Part shown: positions 53,259 through 61,908 of the stretch, one piece after another | Layout: each line of letters opens with the position of its first letter | Position numbering within the stretch: position 1 is the first letter of the stretch | The notes under the pieces: model-generated | Databases searched by the model: none | What the model saw: the letters and a program-made list of their open reading frames with translations, nothing else | Told to the model about the DNA's origin: nothing | Origin: Streptomyces sp. RKND-216 | GTDB lineage: Bacteria > Actinomycetota > Actinomycetes > Streptomycetales > Streptomycetaceae | DNA: 64,000 nucleotides | Direction: 5' to 3' | NCBI RefSeq assembly: GCF_004795255.1 | Contig: NZ_SSBQ01000002.1 | Location: forward strand, 3,305,501 to 3,369,500 | Program-made: the position numbers and the translations under genes

Positions 53259-53588
53259 CTATTCGGCTGGGGCGCGCCGGCCGCTTCCCCCCGCCGGGTC
53301 CGGTGCCGGCTGGGACGCGTCACCCGTGGAGGGGCCGGCCGTACGGCGCAGCGCCGCGAAGCGGCGGCGGACGTACAGCAGGCCGACCAGGCCCAGGCCG
53401 GCGCCCGCGGCGCAGGCCCAGATCCACCACGTGTGGCCGTGGTCGGAGAACCAGCCGTAGAACGGGAGCTGGCCGACGAAGAGCAGGAACCAGACGAGCG
53501 TGCCGGTGACCACGGCGCCGACGACGGGCCCCTCGAGCGGCTCGGGGGCTTCGCGTTCGCCGTCCGTCCACTTGCTGATCAGACCCAT
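53259..53588 (-). CDS. DUF2530 membrane protein
   Basis: A 109-residue actinobacterial DUF2530 protein. EPLEGPVVGAVVTGTLVWFL and QLPFYGWFSDHGHTWWIWAC are family signatures, forming two membrane segments. The C-terminal ~30 residues are basic and disordered. No function is known. GGAGGAGCCGGAGC upstream of the ATG gives a strong ribosome-binding site, and TAAGCT ~40 bases upstream may be its -10. Confidence 0.87.
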   Translation of the reverse strand: MGLISKWTDGEREAPEPLEGPVVGAVVTGTLVWFLLFVGQLPFYGWFSDHGHTWWIWACAAGAGLGLVGLLYVRRRFAALRRTAGPSTGDASQPAPDPAGGSGRRAPAE

Positions 53589-53876
53589 GCGCTCCGGCTC
53601 CTCCGCTCGCCCGTCGCACCCAGCTTAGGGCGTGCTGCGCCTGGCCCGGTCGCAGGCCCGGTCGGGCGTTCGGCCCGGCTCCGGTCGTGCGCCGCGGCTC
53701 CCGCCCGCAGGCGCTGCCCCGACGTGGTCTACGCGCGGAGATGGCGTCCGCGCGCATCATCTGTTCATACTGCAACCATCTGTGCCTGGCTGGTTTTCCT
53801 CGTCGGAAGCTCCAATCCGGCACCTCGCACCGCCGCCCTTCGCGCCCGTCGCGCGCCCGCACCACCGAGGTCACGC

Positions 53877-55355
53877 ATGTCCCCCACGGCCGGCAAGACG
53901 CTCACCCACGCGCCGCAGCCCGACGCTCCGGACGGGCCCTCCGGGCGCTCCGCCGCCCTCGATCGCTTCTTCCGGGTGTCCGAGCGCGGCTCCAGCTTCG
54001 GCCGGGAGGTGCGCGGCGGGCTCGCCACCTTCTTCGCGATGGCCTACATCGTCATCCTCAACCCCATCATCCTCGGGGCCGGAACGGACAAGTTCGGTCA
54101 CCAGCTCGACAACGCGGAACTGGTGACGGCCACCGCGCTGATGGCCGGGCTGACCACGCTGCTGATGGGCCTGATCGGCAACGTGCCCATCGCGCTCGCC
54201 GCCGGGCTCGGCATCAACGCCGTCGTCTCGCTCCAGCTCGCGCCGAAGATGAGCTGGCCGGACGCCATGGGCATGGTCGTCCTCGCCGGTCTGGTGCTGA
54301 TGGTCCTCGTGGCCTCCGGTCTGCGGCAGCGCGTCATGGACGCCATCCCGAACGGGCTGCGCCGGTCGATCGCCATCGGCATCGGCCTCTTCATCACCCT
54401 GATCGGCCTGGTCGACTCCGGCTTCGTCACCCGCAACCCCGACTCCGCCCACACCACCGTCCCGCTCGGCCTCGGCGAGGCCGGCCGGCTGGAGGGCTGG
54501 CCGGTGCTGGTCTTCGTGCTGGGCCTCGCGCTGATGTGCGTGCTGGTGGTCCGCAAGGTGCGCGGTGCCATCCTCATCGGCATCGCGGTGGCGACGGTGG
54601 TCGCCGTCGTGATCAACGCGCTGGCCGTGATCCCCGACGCCGCGTGGGGTCTGGCGGTGCCGAACGTCCCGGACGACGTGATCGGCTCGCCCGACTTCGG
54701 TCTGATCGGCGACATCAGCCTGTTCGGCGGATTCGAGGAGGTCGGCGTCCTCACCGGATCCCTCTTCGTCTTCACCGTGCTGCTGTCCGGCTTCTTCGAC
54801 GCGATGGGCACGGTGATCGGCGTCGGCGAGGAGTCCGGGCTGACCGACCGGAACGGTCAGCTGCCCGGCATGGGCCGCATCCTCATGGTGGACGGCGCCG
54901 CCGTGGCCGGTGGCGGCTTCGGCTCCTGCTCGGCGAACACCTGTTTCGTCGAGTCGACCGCAGGCGTCGGCGAGGGCGCGCGCACCGGCCTCGCCAATCT
55001 GGTCACCGGCGGCCTCTTCCTGCTCACCCTGGTCCTGACGCCGCTGGCCACCGTGGTGCCGTCGCAGGCGGCGACGCCCGCGCTGGTCGTCGTCGGCTTC
55101 CTGATCATGGCCTCGAACGTGCGGGAGATCGACTGGGCCGACCCCACCGTCGGCATCCCGGCGTTCCTCACCCTGGTCTCGATGCCGTTCACCTACAGCA
55201 TCACCAACGGCATCGGTATCGGCGTGCTCGCCTTCATCCTGCTGCGCGCCGCCACCGGACGCTTCCGTTCGGTGCCCTGGCTGCTGAACGTCGTCGGCCT
55301 GTGCTTCCTGGTGTACTTCCTGCTGGGCCCGATCGAGCAGCTGCTCGGCGTCTGA
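53877..55355 (+). CDS. NCS2-family purine/xanthine permease (AzgA type)
   Basis: A 492-residue transporter with about twelve or more membrane segments. A ~45-residue hydrophilic N-terminus precedes GLATFFAMAYIVILNPIIL. GLGINAVVSLQLAPKMSWPD and GGGFGSCSANTCFVESTAGV are NCS2 signatures, the latter matching the AzgA adenine/guanine/hypoxanthine subgroup. Proton symport of a purine across the plasma membrane is likely. GAGGTCACGC precedes the ATG. The 288 bases upstream contain an AT-richer stretch (near 53760-53800) that likely holds the promoter. Confidence 0.9.
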   Translation: MSPTAGKTLTHAPQPDAPDGPSGRSAALDRFFRVSERGSSFGREVRGGLATFFAMAYIVILNPIILGAGTDKFGHQLDNAELVTATALMAGLTTLLMGLIGNVPIALAAGLGINAVVSLQLAPKMSWPDAMGMVVLAGLVLMVLVASGLRQRVMDAIPNGLRRSIAIGIGLFITLIGLVDSGFVTRNPDSAHTTVPLGLGEAGRLEGWPVLVFVLGLALMCVLVVRKVRGAILIGIAVATVVAVVINALAVIPDAAWGLAVPNVPDDVIGSPDFGLIGDISLFGGFEEVGVLTGSLFVFTVLLSGFFDAMGTVIGVGEESGLTDRNGQLPGMGRILMVDGAAVAGGGFGSCSANTCFVESTAGVGEGARTGLANLVTGGLFLLTLVLTPLATVVPSQAATPALVVVGFLIMASNVREIDWADPTVGIPAFLTLVSMPFTYSITNGIGIGVLAFILLRAATGRFRSVPWLLNVVGLCFLVYFLLGPIEQLLGV

Positions 55356-55374
55356 GCGGGCGGCACTCCCCGTG

Positions 55375-55557
55375 TCAGGTGCGGCCGTAGAAACGTTCCG
55401 TCTCCTCGACGGCTGCCTGGAAGCGCTGATCGAAGTCCTCGCGGACCAGTGTGCGTATCACGTAGTCCTGCACGCTCATGCCCCGCCGGGCGGCGTGATC
55501 GTGAAGCCGTGCGCACAGCTCGCTGTCCATGCGCAGACTGAGCACCGTGGAATTCAT
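55375..55557 (-). CDS. Ribbon-helix-helix antitoxin-like protein (orphan)
   Basis: A 60-residue protein from ATG 55557. STVLSLRMDSELCARLHDHA is the strand-helix start of a ribbon-helix-helix (Arc/CopG) DNA-binding domain, and GMSVQDYVIRTLVREDFD is the second helix. The C-terminal VEETERFYGRT matches antitoxins that in many actinobacteria precede a Doc/Fic-type toxin, from what I know of such pairs. No toxin gene follows: the next 20 bases run to the NCS2 stop codon. It may act as a lone regulator. An ATG nine bases earlier is possible. Confidence 0.8.
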   Translation of the reverse strand: MNSTVLSLRMDSELCARLHDHAARRGMSVQDYVIRTLVREDFDQRFQAAVEETERFYGRT

Positions 55558-55695
55558 GCCTCCCACGGTCCGTGACCCGGCCCGCGGCGCGTGTCGTTTT
55601 CCCGTGCGAGCTCACCCGTACGTGTGACCAGACCCTCGTCAAACCCGCTCGAACGAGGCTGGTCGTTAGCGCGGGTAATGAGTTATGCTAATGAC

Positions 55696-56172
55696 ATGCC
55701 GGAACCGTCCTCTCACGGCACGCTCGCAGCGGTGCCCGACACCGACCTCACCGCGGAGAACGCCGCGGCGGTCAACGCGCTCCGCTCCGCCGTGATGCGC
55801 CTCTCCCGGCGCCTGCGGCACCAGCGGGTCGACGAGTCGCTGAGCCCGACCGAGATGTCGGTGCTCGGCACCCTCGCCCGCTGCGGCTCGGCCACGCCCA
55901 GCGAGCTGGCGCGCAAGGAGCACGTCCAGCCCCCATCGATGACCCGCATCGTCGGGATGCTCGAAGGCAAGGGGCTCGTCCGCCTGGAACCGCACCCGGA
56001 GGACCGCCGCCAGAAGGTGGTCACCCAGACGGAGCAGGCCGAGTCGATGCTCGCGGCGAGCCGCACCAAGCGGAACGCCTGGCTGGCGGAGCTGGCCGGC
56101 GGGCTCGACGAGGACGAATGGGCGAAGCTGCGCGAGGCCGCGCCCGTCCTGGAGAAACTCGCACACCTGTAA
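55696..56172 (+). CDS. MarR-family transcriptional regulator
   Basis: A 158-residue winged-helix regulator: LRSAVMRLSRRLRHQRVDES, then recognition segment TPSELARKEHVQPPSMTRIV and the wing GLVRLEPHPEDRRQKVV. It heads an operon with the MFS gene 86 bases on, so it probably represses that pump in the absence of a drug or aromatic ligand. The inverted arms TTAGC (55666) and GCTAA (55687) flank the putative -10 TATGCT (55684), which ends six bases before ATG 55696; this is both a candidate operator and a leaderless promoter. An ATG at 55678 is less likely. Confidence 0.9.
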   Translation: MPEPSSHGTLAAVPDTDLTAENAAAVNALRSAVMRLSRRLRHQRVDESLSPTEMSVLGTLARCGSATPSELARKEHVQPPSMTRIVGMLEGKGLVRLEPHPEDRRQKVVTQTEQAESMLAASRTKRNAWLAELAGGLDEDEWAKLREAAPVLEKLAHL

Positions 56173-56258
56173 CGACGACCGCACCTTGTACAGAGGACGA
56201 CGCTCCGAGGACGACGACCGCACCTCTGCCGAAGGAGAACACCACGAGGAGGCCACCC

Positions 56259-57752
56259 TTGAGTTCGGGCCACGGAGCAGACTCCGCACCCGCGCCGCAC
56301 GACACCACCGCCGAGACCACTGCCGACACCCCCCGGCCCACCCCCGCACCCACGGACGCACCCACGGACGCCACCGGCGAAGCGCCGTCGAAGACCTCGA
56401 TGTTCAGCTCCCTCCGGGTGCGGAACTACCGCCTCTTCTTCCTCGGCCAGGCCGTCTCCAACACCGGTACCTGGATGCAGCGGATCGCCCAGGACTGGCT
56501 CGTGCTCAGCCTCACCGGCTCCGCCACCGCCGTCGGCATCACCACCGCCCTCCAGTTCCTGCCGATGCTGCTCTTCGGCCTCTACGGCGGCGTCATCGCC
56601 GACCGCTGCAACAAGCGGCGGTTGCTGCTGCTCACCCAGTCCACGATGGGCGTCACCGGCCTGGTGCTCGCCGGGCTCACGCTCAGCGGACACGTGCACG
56701 TCCTGCATGTCTACGCCCTCGCCTTCGCTCTCGGCCTCGCGACCGTCGTCGACAACCCGACCCGGCAGACCTACGTCTCCGAGATGGTCGGCCCGCGCAT
56801 GCTGCGCAACGCCGTCTCGCTGAACTCCGCGAACTTCCAGAGCGCCCGGCTGGTCGGCCCCGCCGTCGCCGGCGTGATGATCACCGCGGTGGGCAGCGGC
56901 TGGGCGTTCCTCTTCAACGGGCTGTCCTTCCTCGCGCCCATCGCGGGCCTGCTGATGATCCGGACCGGCGAGCTGCACGCCACCGAACGCGCCCCGCGCA
57001 GCAAGGGGCAGCTGCGCGAGGGTCTCGCCTACGTCCGCAGCCGTCCCGACCTGCTGTGGCCCATCGTGCTGGTCGGCTTCATCGGCACCTTCGGCTTCAA
57101 CTTCCCCATCTGGCTGACCGCGTTCACCGACCGCGTCTTCGAGGAGGGTGCCGGGACGTACGGCCTGCTCAACACGCTGATCGCGATCGGCTCGCTGGCG
57201 GGCGCGCTGCTCGCGGCCCGGCGCGCGGTCAGCCGCATGCGGCTGATGCTGGGCGCCGCGCTGCTCTTCGGCGTCCTGGAGATGGCCGCCGCCCTCACCC
57301 CATCGTTCTGGCTGTTCGCCGCGGTCATGCTGCCCATCGGCGTGATGGGCATGACCTTCAACGTCACCGCCAACTCCAGCGTGCAGCTCGCCTCCGACCC
57401 GACTATGCGCGGCCGGGTGATGAGCCTGTACATGATGGTCTTCGTCGGCGGCACCCCGATCGGCGGGCCCATCATGGGCTGGATCACCGACACCTACGGC
57501 GCGCGGGCCGGCTTCCTCGCCGGCGGCCTGGTCTCGGCGCTCGTCGCGGTGGGCGTGGCTCTGGCACTGGCGCGCGCCAGCGGCCTGCGGCTGGCCTTCC
57601 GGCCCGGGAACGGCCGTCGCGTGCTGACGTTCGTCCCGCGCGAGGAGGAGCCCTCCGGGGTGCCCGCCGCAGTCGGGGCCGATGCCACCGGTCCGGTGCC
57701 CTCGTCCGGAGAGCCCGCCCCGGACCGTGCCCGCGTCCCCACCGCGGTCTGA
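56259..57752 (+). CDS. MFS-family exporter
   Basis: A 497-residue MFS protein, read in the MarR operon. A Thr/Pro-rich cytosolic N-terminus (~47 residues) precedes the FSSLRVRNYRLFFLGQAVSN segment, then GTWMQRIAQDWLVLSLTGSA and GGVIADRCNKRRLLL (motif A), with twelve hydrophobic segments overall. It resembles the MFS_3/EntS-type exporters of small molecules such as siderophores or drugs. The start is TTG 56259, six bases after GAGGAGG; the upstream GTG/ATG codons in frame lack this. Its tail of ~45 residues is hydrophilic. Confidence 0.87.
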   Translation: MSSGHGADSAPAPHDTTAETTADTPRPTPAPTDAPTDATGEAPSKTSMFSSLRVRNYRLFFLGQAVSNTGTWMQRIAQDWLVLSLTGSATAVGITTALQFLPMLLFGLYGGVIADRCNKRRLLLLTQSTMGVTGLVLAGLTLSGHVHVLHVYALAFALGLATVVDNPTRQTYVSEMVGPRMLRNAVSLNSANFQSARLVGPAVAGVMITAVGSGWAFLFNGLSFLAPIAGLLMIRTGELHATERAPRSKGQLREGLAYVRSRPDLLWPIVLVGFIGTFGFNFPIWLTAFTDRVFEEGAGTYGLLNTLIAIGSLAGALLAARRAVSRMRLMLGAALLFGVLEMAAALTPSFWLFAAVMLPIGVMGMTFNVTANSSVQLASDPTMRGRVMSLYMMVFVGGTPIGGPIMGWITDTYGARAGFLAGGLVSALVAVGVALALARASGLRLAFRPGNGRRVLTFVPREEEPSGVPAAVGADATGPVPSSGEPAPDRARVPTAV

Positions 57753-57824
57753 CACACGGCGGCCGGTGCCCGCACACGGGGCGCCGGCCGCCGCCCGTCC
57801 CGACCGACAACCCGAGGCGTGCCG

Positions 57825-58166
57825 ATGACCCCCGTGCTCAGGTCCCTCAACCTGCTGTTGATGTTCCTGCTCGAACTCGCGGTGTACGCCTCCGCGGGCC
57901 ACTGGGGTTACACCGTGGCCGATTCTGGAGCGGTCCGCATCCTGCTGACGGTGTTCGCCCCGGCGGCCCTGGCCGTCGTCTGGGCGCTCTTCGGCTCGCC
58001 CAAGGCGCCCCACCCGGCCAGGGGCGGCACGCGGGTACTGCTGGAGGTGCTCTGGTTCGGCACCGGAGTCGCCGCACTCGCCGCCGCGGGCCGTGCGGAG
58101 TGGTCGGCCGTCTTCGCCGGACTCTTCCTGGCCAACGCCGCGCTGCGGGCGCCCTGGCGCGAGTGA
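57825..58166 (+). CDS. YrdB-family (DUF2568) membrane protein
   Basis: A 113-residue integral membrane protein with about four hydrophobic segments (NLLLMFLLELAVYASAGHWG, VRILLTVFAPAALAVVWALF). PARGGTRVLLEVLWFGTG matches DUF2568/YrdB. The function is unknown. ATG 57825 follows GAGG seven bases upstream; a GTG six bases earlier is too close. It may follow the MFS gene in the same transcript (72-base gap), and precedes thpR. Confidence 0.82.
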   Translation: MTPVLRSLNLLLMFLLELAVYASAGHWGYTVADSGAVRILLTVFAPAALAVVWALFGSPKAPHPARGGTRVLLEVLWFGTGVAALAAAGRAEWSAVFAGLFLANAALRAPWRE

Positions 58167-58203
58167 CAGGCAGACAGGCGGCGGCGAGCCGTACCGTGAC
58201 GGC

Positions 58204-58797
58204 ATGCGCCTGTTCGCCGCCCTGCTGCCGCCCGACCCGGCGGTCGCCGCACTCGCCGGAGCCGTCGCGCCCCTGCACGGGCTCCCGGGCGCGGACCGGC
58301 TCCGCTGGACCCACCGCGAGGGCTGGCACTTCACCCTCGCCTTCTACGGCGAGGTCGACGCCGCGCACACCCTCCCCGACCTAAGCGAACGGCTCGCCCG
58401 CGCCGCCCGGCGCAGCAGCCCCCTCCCTCTGCGTCTCTCCGGCGCCGGACGGTTCGGCGACCGCGCCCTGTGGGTGGGGGCGGACGGCGACCGCCGCGCC
58501 CTGGAACGGCTGGCCCAGGCCGCGCAGGCCGCCGGGCGCCGCAGCGGCGTGCAGAGGGAGGCGGGCCGCCCGTTCCGTGCGCACCTCACGCTCGCCCGGA
58601 TCAGGGGCCGCGGCCGGGGGCCGTCCGAGGGGGCCGCCACCGACCTGCGTCCGTACGTCGAGGCACTCGGCGGCTTCGAGAGCGACCCGTGGATCGCATC
58701 CGAGCTGACGCTCGTGCACAGCCGGCTGCCCGCGAGCGGCGTGCCGGGTGAGCAGCCTCACTACGCGCCGATCGCCGCCTGGCCGCTGGGCGGCTGA
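58204..58797 (+). CDS. thpR: RNA 2',3'-cyclic phosphodiesterase ThpR
   Basis: A 197-residue 2H-phosphoesterase. The two catalytic HxTx tetrads are HFTL (residues 42-45) and HLTL (127-130). RLFAALLPPDPAVAAL and LTLVHSRLPASG are typical of the ThpR/LigT family, which opens 2',3'-cyclic phosphates to 2'-phosphates and in vitro ligates tRNA halves. TACCGT lies six bases before the ATG, suggesting a leaderless mRNA. The size is normal. Confidence 0.9.
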   Translation: MRLFAALLPPDPAVAALAGAVAPLHGLPGADRLRWTHREGWHFTLAFYGEVDAAHTLPDLSERLARAARRSSPLPLRLSGAGRFGDRALWVGADGDRRALERLAQAAQAAGRRSGVQREAGRPFRAHLTLARIRGRGRGPSEGAATDLRPYVEALGGFESDPWIASELTLVHSRLPASGVPGEQPHYAPIAAWPLGG

Positions 58798-58819
58798 CCG
58801 CGCCCGCTACCGTGGGCAC

Positions 58820-58909
58820 GTGAACGCCAAGACCCGCACGCGCGTCGTCAGCGCCGCCCTCGTGCTCCTCCTCATCGCCGTCGCCGTCGCCGCCGCCCTC
58901 GGCGGCTGA
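58820..58909 (+). CDS. 29-residue single-span membrane peptide
   Basis: GTG 58820 to TGA 58909 encodes a basic N-terminus (NAKTRTRVV) and one hydrophobic span (SAALVLLLIAVAVAAALGG). TACCGT ends six bases before the GTG, a leaderless arrangement like thpR 23 bases upstream. Its amphipathic design and third-position bias fit a real small protein. The role is unknown. Confidence 0.55.
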   Translation: MNAKTRTRVVSAALVLLLIAVAVAAALGG

Positions 58910-58945
58910 CCCGGCGCAGACAGCAGGCCCCGACCGGGCGGGTGC

Positions 58946-59800
58946 TCAGGCGGCGTCGAGCGCGGCGATCTCCTCGTCGGCGAGGACCAGGTCCGCCGCA
59001 GCGGCCGAGTCGCGCACCGTCTCGGGCCGGCTGGCGCCCGGGATCGGGACGACGTACGGCGACTTCGCGAGCATCCACGCCAGGCACACCCGCTGCGGGC
59101 TCACCCCATGTTCCTCGGCGACCCGGGCGAACGCCGTGTGGGCCGAACCCAGATCGCCCGCCCGGGACATGCCGCCCAGCGGACTCCACGGCAGGAACGC
59201 GAGCCCCAGCTCGTCGCACAGCCGCAGCTCCGGCTCACTGGAACGGAAGTCCGGCGAGAACTGGTTCTGCACCGATACCAGGTTCTCGCCGAGGATGTCG
59301 TGGGCCATCCGGATCAGGCCGGGGCCGACGTTCGAGACGCCGGCCATGCGGATCTTCCCCTCGGACAGCAGCTCGCTCAGTGCCCCCAGCGACTCCGCGT
59401 ACGGCACCGCGGGGTCGGGCCGGTGGAACTGGTACAGCCCGATCGCCTCCACGCCCAACCGCGCCAGCGACGCCTCGCAGGCGCGCCGCAGGTGCTCCGG
59501 CGAGCCGTCGACCGTCCAGCCGCCGTCCGGCCGGAGATGGCCACCCTTGGTGGCGACCAGCACGTCACCGCCCCGGTCGTGCGCGGCGAGCGCCTTCGCG
59601 ACAAGCGCTTCGTTGTGGCCGACACCGTCGGCCTGCGCGTAGTAGGCGTCGGCGGTGTCGATCAGGGTCACGCCCGCGTCCAGCGCGGCGTGGAGCGTCG
59701 CGAAGGCCCGGTCCTCGTCCGGCCGTCCCTCGACGGACAGGGGCATGGCGCCGAGACCGACCGCCCCGACCACGGCATCCCCGATACGGCGGGTCTGCAT
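58946..59800 (-). CDS. Aldo/keto reductase (first of two)
   Basis: A 284-residue TIM-barrel NADPH oxidoreductase. The catalytic set is Asp48 and Tyr53 in DTADAYY, Lys85 in ATKGG and His126 in YQFHRPD. The coenzyme site includes PIPGASRPETVRDS near the C-terminus. It belongs to the same family as the second reductase ~250 bases downstream in transcription order terms but is not in one operon with it by spacing. The substrate is unknown. Confidence 0.9.
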   Translation of the reverse strand: MQTRRIGDAVVGAVGLGAMPLSVEGRPDEDRAFATLHAALDAGVTLIDTADAYYAQADGVGHNEALVAKALAAHDRGGDVLVATKGGHLRPDGGWTVDGSPEHLRRACEASLARLGVEAIGLYQFHRPDPAVPYAESLGALSELLSEGKIRMAGVSNVGPGLIRMAHDILGENLVSVQNQFSPDFRSSEPELRLCDELGLAFLPWSPLGGMSRAGDLGSAHTAFARVAEEHGVSPQRVCLAWMLAKSPYVVPIPGASRPETVRDSAAAADLVLADEEIAALDAA

Positions 59801-59994
59801 CGTTCACGTGTCCTCTCGTCCGGCCTCCGACAGCGCGCGGCTTCCGCGCCGCGCACCAGGTCCTTCAGGCACCCTCAGGCTGACCGTCGTACCCGCGCTC
59901 GCCCACCGCATTCCGCGGGCGGTGCACCTCCGGCGCCTCGGCGCAGGAACGTCATCTCCCTGGACCACCTCCCGACGAGACCGTCCGGGACGCT

Positions 59995-60040
59995 GCCGGT
60001 GTGCGCCGCCCGTTCCGGGTGACGGGCAGCGCACACCGGC
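59995..60040 (-). terminator. Terminator of the second aldo/keto reductase
   Basis: Arms of 19 bases (59995-60013 and 60022-60040, GCCGGTGTGCGC at the base) pair with one mismatch around an 8-base loop, eight bases beyond the leftward stop codon at 60048. Confidence 0.85.
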
Positions 60041-60047
60041 GGGTGCG

Positions 60048-61043
60048 TCACCAGGCGAAGGCCTCCGGGGAGGGGCCCGGGCCGGGGAAGATCGCGTCGA
60101 GGCCGCTCAGTACTTCGTCGCTCAGCTCCAGGTCCACGGCGCGGACGGCCGAGGCGAGCTGTTCCGCGGTGCGGGGGCCGACGATCGGGCCCGTGACGCC
60201 GGGACGGGTCAGCAGCCAGGCGAGCGCCGCCTCGCCCGGCTCCAGGCCGTGCTTGTCGAGCAGGTCCTCGTACGCCTGGATCTGCTCGCGGGAGGACGCG
60301 TTGGCCAGCGCGTCGGCCGCACGGCCGGACGCCGTCCGCGCGCCGCCGCCCTCCCCCGCCTTCCGGATCGCGCCGCCCAGGAGGCCGCCGTGCAGCGGCG
60401 ACCAGGGGATGACGCCGAGGCCGTAGCCCTGCGCGGCCGGGATGACCTCCATCTCGGCGCGCCGTTCGGCGAGGTTGTACAGGCACTGCTCGCTGACCAG
60501 CCCGAGGCTGCCGCGCCGGGCGGCGGTCTCGTTGGCCCGCGCGAGGTGCCAGCCGGCGTGGTTGGACGAGCCGGCGTAGAGGATCTTGCCCTGCTGCACC
60601 AGCACGTCGACGGCCTGCCAGATCTCCTCCCACGGCGTCGCACGGTCGACGTGGTGGAACTGGTACAGGTCGATGTGGTCGGTCCGCAGCCGCTTGAGGC
60701 TCGCTTCGACCGCGCGGCGGATGTTCACCGCGGACAGCTTGTCGTGGTTGGGCCAGGCCGCGCCGTCCGTGCCCATGTTGCCGTAGACCTTGGTGGCCAG
60801 CACGGTCCGGTCGCGGCGTCCGCCGCCCTGGGCGAGCCAACTGCCCAGGATCTCCTCGGTCCGGCCCTTGTTCTCGCCCCACCCATAGACGTTGGCGGTG
60901 TCGAAGAAGTTGACGCCCGCGTCGAGCGCGGCGTCCATGATGGCGTGGCTGTCGGCCTCGTCGGTCTGCGGGCCGAAGTTCATCGTGCCGAGTACGAGTC
61001 GGCTGACCTTGAGCCCGGTGCGTCCCAGCTGCGTGTACTTCAT
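60048..61043 (-). CDS. Aldo/keto reductase (second of two)
   Basis: A 331-residue TIM-barrel NADPH oxidoreductase of the YghZ/YajO-like branch. The tetrad is Asp48/Tyr53 (DTANVYG), Lys85 (ATKVYG) and His130 (YQFHH). SSNHAGWHLARANE and GPIVGPRTAEQLAS are typical. Detoxification of carbonyls is likely, but no substrate can be named. ATG 61043 gives the family start MKYTQLGRTGLKVS; a TTG nine bases earlier is less likely. A strong terminator follows. Confidence 0.92.
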   Translation of the reverse strand: MKYTQLGRTGLKVSRLVLGTMNFGPQTDEADSHAIMDAALDAGVNFFDTANVYGWGENKGRTEEILGSWLAQGGGRRDRTVLATKVYGNMGTDGAAWPNHDKLSAVNIRRAVEASLKRLRTDHIDLYQFHHVDRATPWEEIWQAVDVLVQQGKILYAGSSNHAGWHLARANETAARRGSLGLVSEQCLYNLAERRAEMEVIPAAQGYGLGVIPWSPLHGGLLGGAIRKAGEGGGARTASGRAADALANASSREQIQAYEDLLDKHGLEPGEAALAWLLTRPGVTGPIVGPRTAEQLASAVRAVDLELSDEVLSGLDAIFPGPGPSPEAFAW

Positions 61044-61085
61044 GAGACCCAAGCCAACGCCTTGGAGGGGACTCGAGGCAAGCGT

Positions 61086-61793
61086 CTACGGGAGCGGCGT
61101 CGCGACCGGGGCGTCCGCCGCCGGGCGGGGGTGCGGGTACGGGCCGCCGATCTCCCACGCCTGGTGCAGCGCGGCGGCGAACGCGGCGGCGATGCGGTGT
61201 GCGCCGCGGGACGACGGGTGGGTGCCGTCGTGGGTGTCCCGGGCGTGCTCCCAGCGCGCGGGCTCGGAGGCGAGCAGCAGCGGGGAGGCCGGTGTCGAGA
61301 GGTCCGCGACGGCCTTCGCGAGTAGTTCGTTGAAGCGCCGCACCTGCGCGGCGAAGGCGGTGTCGGTGGCCGCGCGTATGTTGGGCAGGACGGGCAGCAG
61401 CACGGCGCGGACGTGCGGGTCGGCGTGGCGTGCGCCGGCGACGAAGCGGTGCACGTGGGCCGCCGTCTGGTCGGGGTCGGTATAGAAGCCGAGGTCTATC
61501 AGGCCCAGGGACACCAGCAGCGTGTCCGGCCGGTGTGCGCGGACGGCGTCGGCGACGGTGGACGCGTGGTGCTGCCAGCCGGTGCCCCACACGGCCAGGT
61601 GGCCGCGGGCCTCCGCGGGGAGTGCGGGGTCGGCGTACGCCGCGGAGCCGTCGTGGAGAGTGGTGTGCGGGCCGACGAACCGTACGGGGGAGGGCGCGGC
61701 CGTCGCGGTGAGGTGCTGCCACAGCCGGCACCGCCAGGGGTGCTCGCCGGCGCTGCCGATGGTCATGGAGTCGCCGACGGGCATGATGCGCAT
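61086..61793 (-). CDS. SGNH/GDSL-type hydrolase
   Basis: A 235-residue SGNH-fold hydrolase. The block I serine is in VGDSMTIG (Ser9), and the C-terminal catalytic pair is in DGTHPSSRG. LVSLGLIDLG is a block III variant (Asp in place of the usual GxND). No signal peptide is visible, so it appears cytosolic, unlike most secreted family members. ATG 61793 has CAGAAT six bases upstream (leaderless). An in-frame ATG 18 bases earlier is possible. Confidence 0.85.
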   Translation of the reverse strand: MRIMPVGDSMTIGSAGEHPWRCRLWQHLTATAAPSPVRFVGPHTTLHDGSAAYADPALPAEARGHLAVWGTGWQHHASTVADAVRAHRPDTLLVSLGLIDLGFYTDPDQTAAHVHRFVAGARHADPHVRAVLLPVLPNIRAATDTAFAAQVRRFNELLAKAVADLSTPASPLLLASEPARWEHARDTHDGTHPSSRGAHRIAAAFAAALHQAWEIGGPYPHPRPAADAPVATPLP

Positions 61794-61908
61794 CGCCGCA
61801 TTCTGCCGCACGGGACGGCCCGCCGGCCGTGGCCCCGGTCACCCGCCGCCGCGCCCGCGGGGCGCCGTCGCGCGCCGGAGCGGCCCGGCGGGATGGCACT
61901 CTTGGCGC

